Notes under the pieces: model-generated
What the model saw: the letters and a program-made list of their open reading frames with translations, nothing else
Databases searched by the model: none
Told to the model about the DNA's origin: nothing
Source: Pseudomonas helleri
GTDB lineage: Bacteria; Pseudomonadota; Gammaproteobacteria; Pseudomonadales; Pseudomonadaceae
Assembly (NCBI RefSeq): GCF_001043025.1
Contig: NZ_JYLD01000005.1
Location: 1-64,000 of the forward strand
Direction: 5' to 3'
Length of the DNA: 64,000 nucleotides
Shown: in pieces, positions 62,661 to 64,000 of the stretch
Layout: every line of letters begins with the position of its first letter
How positions within the stretch are numbered: the stretch's first letter is position 1
Made by a program: the position numbers and the translations under genes

Positions 62661-62722
62661 CGGTAGGAGCGAGCTTGCCTCGCGATCTTTTGACCTTGAA
62701 AAGATCGCGAGCAACCTCGCTA
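62661..62722. repeat. REP element over the binding-protein stop codon
   Basis: CGGTAGGAGCGAGCTTGCCT leads into CGCGATCTTTT and AAAAGATCGCG, then GCAACCTCGCTAC. The right arm, read on the minus strand, contains the TAG stop of the next gene. It separates convergent transcripts. Confidence 0.82.
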
Positions 62723-63616
62723 CAAGGCTTTTACAATCGCATCAATGTTGCTCTGCAACTGCGCCACCGGATCTGCGCCGTCAGCGCCGATCACCACCAG
62801 GTGGCTGCCACCCTCGGTAATCGCTGCCTTCAACTCTGGCGAAGGTTCGCGATGGTCGAGCACTAGCGCCACGTCATTGTCCTTGAGGGTTTGCGTCAGC
62901 GCCTTGAGGGCTTGCGGTGTCCACGGGTCTTCACTGTTATGGGCCACGTCAACGCGCTCCAGATTCAGCCCGCTGATCAAGTAATCCAGCCGGTCTGAGA
63001 CACTCACGACGCTTAAATTATCGGCCTTGGCCAGGCGTGACTCGCTCTCGGCGCTGAGTTTGAGCAGGCGCTGTTTCAGCTTGGCCAGGTTGGCTTCGAT
63101 TTTGGGCTTGGCGGCGGGGGCCAAACGTACCAGGTCAGCCGCAATCACGTCAGCCATACGGCCCATGTTGTTGCTGGACAGCCACGGCTGGCTGTTGAGG
63201 CCATCGCTGTGCACGTCAGGTTGCACGGCAATGCCCGGCAAACTGCCGTCCACAGGGCGTGCGGCGTCTACTTCGACGATGCGGATGTTGCTGCGCCTAG
63301 CCATCGGGTACAGCGGGTCGTCGCTCCACAGCGAGCGCAGGCCGACCACCGCATCGGCGTTTTCTGCGAGTTTTTGCAGGGCCGGGGCGCCGCGACCGCT
63401 GAAGTAGGCACTTTGCCGACTGCCGGGCAGGTTGGCTGCCGCTGCGCGTTCAAGGGTCACGCCGCTGTCCTTGAGCAGCAGCTCGCTCAAGCCATAGGTA
63501 ATCGGCAAGCTGGCGAGAATGCGCACTGGTTGCGGTGACGGGGTGGCGGTCAGCAGCGGGGTGCTGAGCAGTCCGGTGATGGCAATTGCCAGAGTGAGTT
63601 TGCGCAGCGTGAACAT
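62720..63616 (-). CDS. fpvF: Metal ABC transporter binding protein (FpvF-like)
   Basis: A 298-residue periplasmic protein of the zinc/manganese (ZnuA-like) cluster-9 class, with a signal peptide (TLAIAITGLLSTPLLTA). VRILASLPITYGLSELLLKD opens the domain; long helices around residue 165-200 form the interlobe linker. In P. aeruginosa the matching position beside PA2411-mbtH is fpvF (PA2410), part of FpvCDEF that takes iron from ferripyoverdine in the periplasm. The name is assigned from family and gene order and could be exchanged with FpvC. Confidence 0.75.
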   Translation of the reverse strand: MFTLRKLTLAIAITGLLSTPLLTATPSPQPVRILASLPITYGLSELLLKDSGVTLERAAAANLPGSRQSAYFSGRGAPALQKLAENADAVVGLRSLWSDDPLYPMARRSNIRIVEVDAARPVDGSLPGIAVQPDVHSDGLNSQPWLSSNNMGRMADVIAADLVRLAPAAKPKIEANLAKLKQRLLKLSAESESRLAKADNLSVVSVSDRLDYLISGLNLERVDVAHNSEDPWTPQALKALTQTLKDNDVALVLDHREPSPELKAAITEGGSHLVVIGADGADPVAQLQSNIDAIVKAL

Positions 63617-64000
63617 TTATCCAATATTCCCTTTGAGGCTTGGCACCACGCCACGAGCAATGGCGGCCAGGGCGAAGGCGATACCGGCCACCAGAATGAT
63701 CGCGGCGCCGGACGGAATCGGTAGGTCGAGGACGATAGGCAGCAAAATCCCGCACAAGGTGCTGACCGTGGCGATCAGCACCGAAATCCAGAAAAAGCCC
63801 TTCAACGACTGGCTGAGCAAGCGCGCCGCAGCAGCCGGAATCACCAGCAGTGCGCCCACCAGAATCGCCCCGATCACCTTGACCGCTGCCACGGTGATCA
63901 GTGTTACCAGTATCACAAACAGGTAATCCAGGGATTTAACTGCCACCCCGCGCACAGCGGCCAGTTGCGGGTTGAAACTGGCCAGCATGATGCGGTTGTA
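63617..64000 (-). CDS. fpvE: Metal ABC transporter permease, C-terminal part (FpvE-like)
   Basis: The last 127 residues of an ABC-3 type permease whose N-terminus is beyond the window. At least three hydrophobic segments are seen (LFVILVTLITVAAVKVIGAI, GALLVIPAAAARLL, AAIILVAGIAFALAAIA); the IPAAAARL loop is the ABC-3 family contact motif. The stop TAA directly abuts the ATG of the binding-protein gene. Confidence 0.82.
   Translation of the reverse strand, partial: YNRIMLASFNPQLAAVRGVAVKSLDYLFVILVTLITVAAVKVIGAILVGALLVIPAAAARLLSQSLKGFFWISVLIATVSTLCGILLPIVLDLPIPSGAAIILVAGIAFALAAIARGVVPSLKGNIG

Overview
The window is a chromosome segment of a Pseudomonas, most probably of the P. fluorescens group. 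The gene orders are typical of the genus: ffs-dnaX-ybaB-recR, anr-hemN-ccoSIHG-cco, aer-acnA, and pvdS/pvdG/pvdL/pvdH/mbtH for pyoverdine. Core genes are GC-rich, and the intergenic spaces carry Pseudomonas REP-type inverted repeats of the GTAGGAGCGAGC and GTAGTCGCTG kinds.

Layout. (1) 1-2.95 kb is an AT-richer acquired stretch: the tail of an IS3-family element, an unknown helix-turn-helix protein and a tyrosine integrase, ending beside the SRP RNA gene. Three AGTGGAAC repeats with a 13-nt period and a 7-bp inverted repeat lie between integrase and ffs and look like recombination or regulatory sites. (2) 3-7.3 kb is housekeeping: dnaX, ybaB, recR, apt. (3) 7.3-23.3 kb is the low-oxygen respiration block: the regulator anr, an unknown coiled-coil protein, hemN, the cbb3 oxidase assembly set ccoS-I-H-G, then two complete cbb3 operons in tandem. 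A VapBC-type toxin-antitoxin pair sits between the assembly genes and the first oxidase operon. Anr boxes are readable upstream of hemN and of the distal oxidase operon. (4) 23.4-39.2 kb is mixed: a hydrolase, an autotransporter, the aerotaxis receptor aer, a CPBP protease, acnA, rlmM, tusA, pdxB, an ABC exporter, ppnP, an exonuclease and a periplasmic binding protein.

(5) 39.2-64 kb is the pyoverdine region. The iron-starvation sigma factor gene pvdS has a Fur-like site upstream. It is flanked by a siderophore-type acetyltransferase and by pvdG-pvdL; pvdL encodes a 4326-residue NRPS that starts the chromophore peptide. Four TAAAT- or TAATT-N16-CGT boxes (PvdS promoter pattern) precede the acetyltransferase, pvdG, pvdH and the mbtH gene. 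Between pvdL and pvdH lies a thiol-disulfide cassette (dsbG, a TlpA-like membrane thioredoxin, dsbD) divergent from a two-component system. The window ends in an ABC system resembling FpvE/FpvF of pyoverdine iron recovery.

How the parts work together: Anr senses oxygen and drives hemN and high-affinity oxidase expression, and CcoGHIS build the oxidases. Fur and PvdS couple iron starvation to pyoverdine precursor supply (PvdH makes diaminobutyrate), peptide assembly (PvdL with MbtH and PvdG) and recovery of iron from pyoverdine. I found no CRISPR array, no tRNA or rRNA gene, and no clearly unprecedented multi-gene system. The most unusual items are the integrase-ffs junction, the PvdS-box set, and REP elements that supply stop codons.
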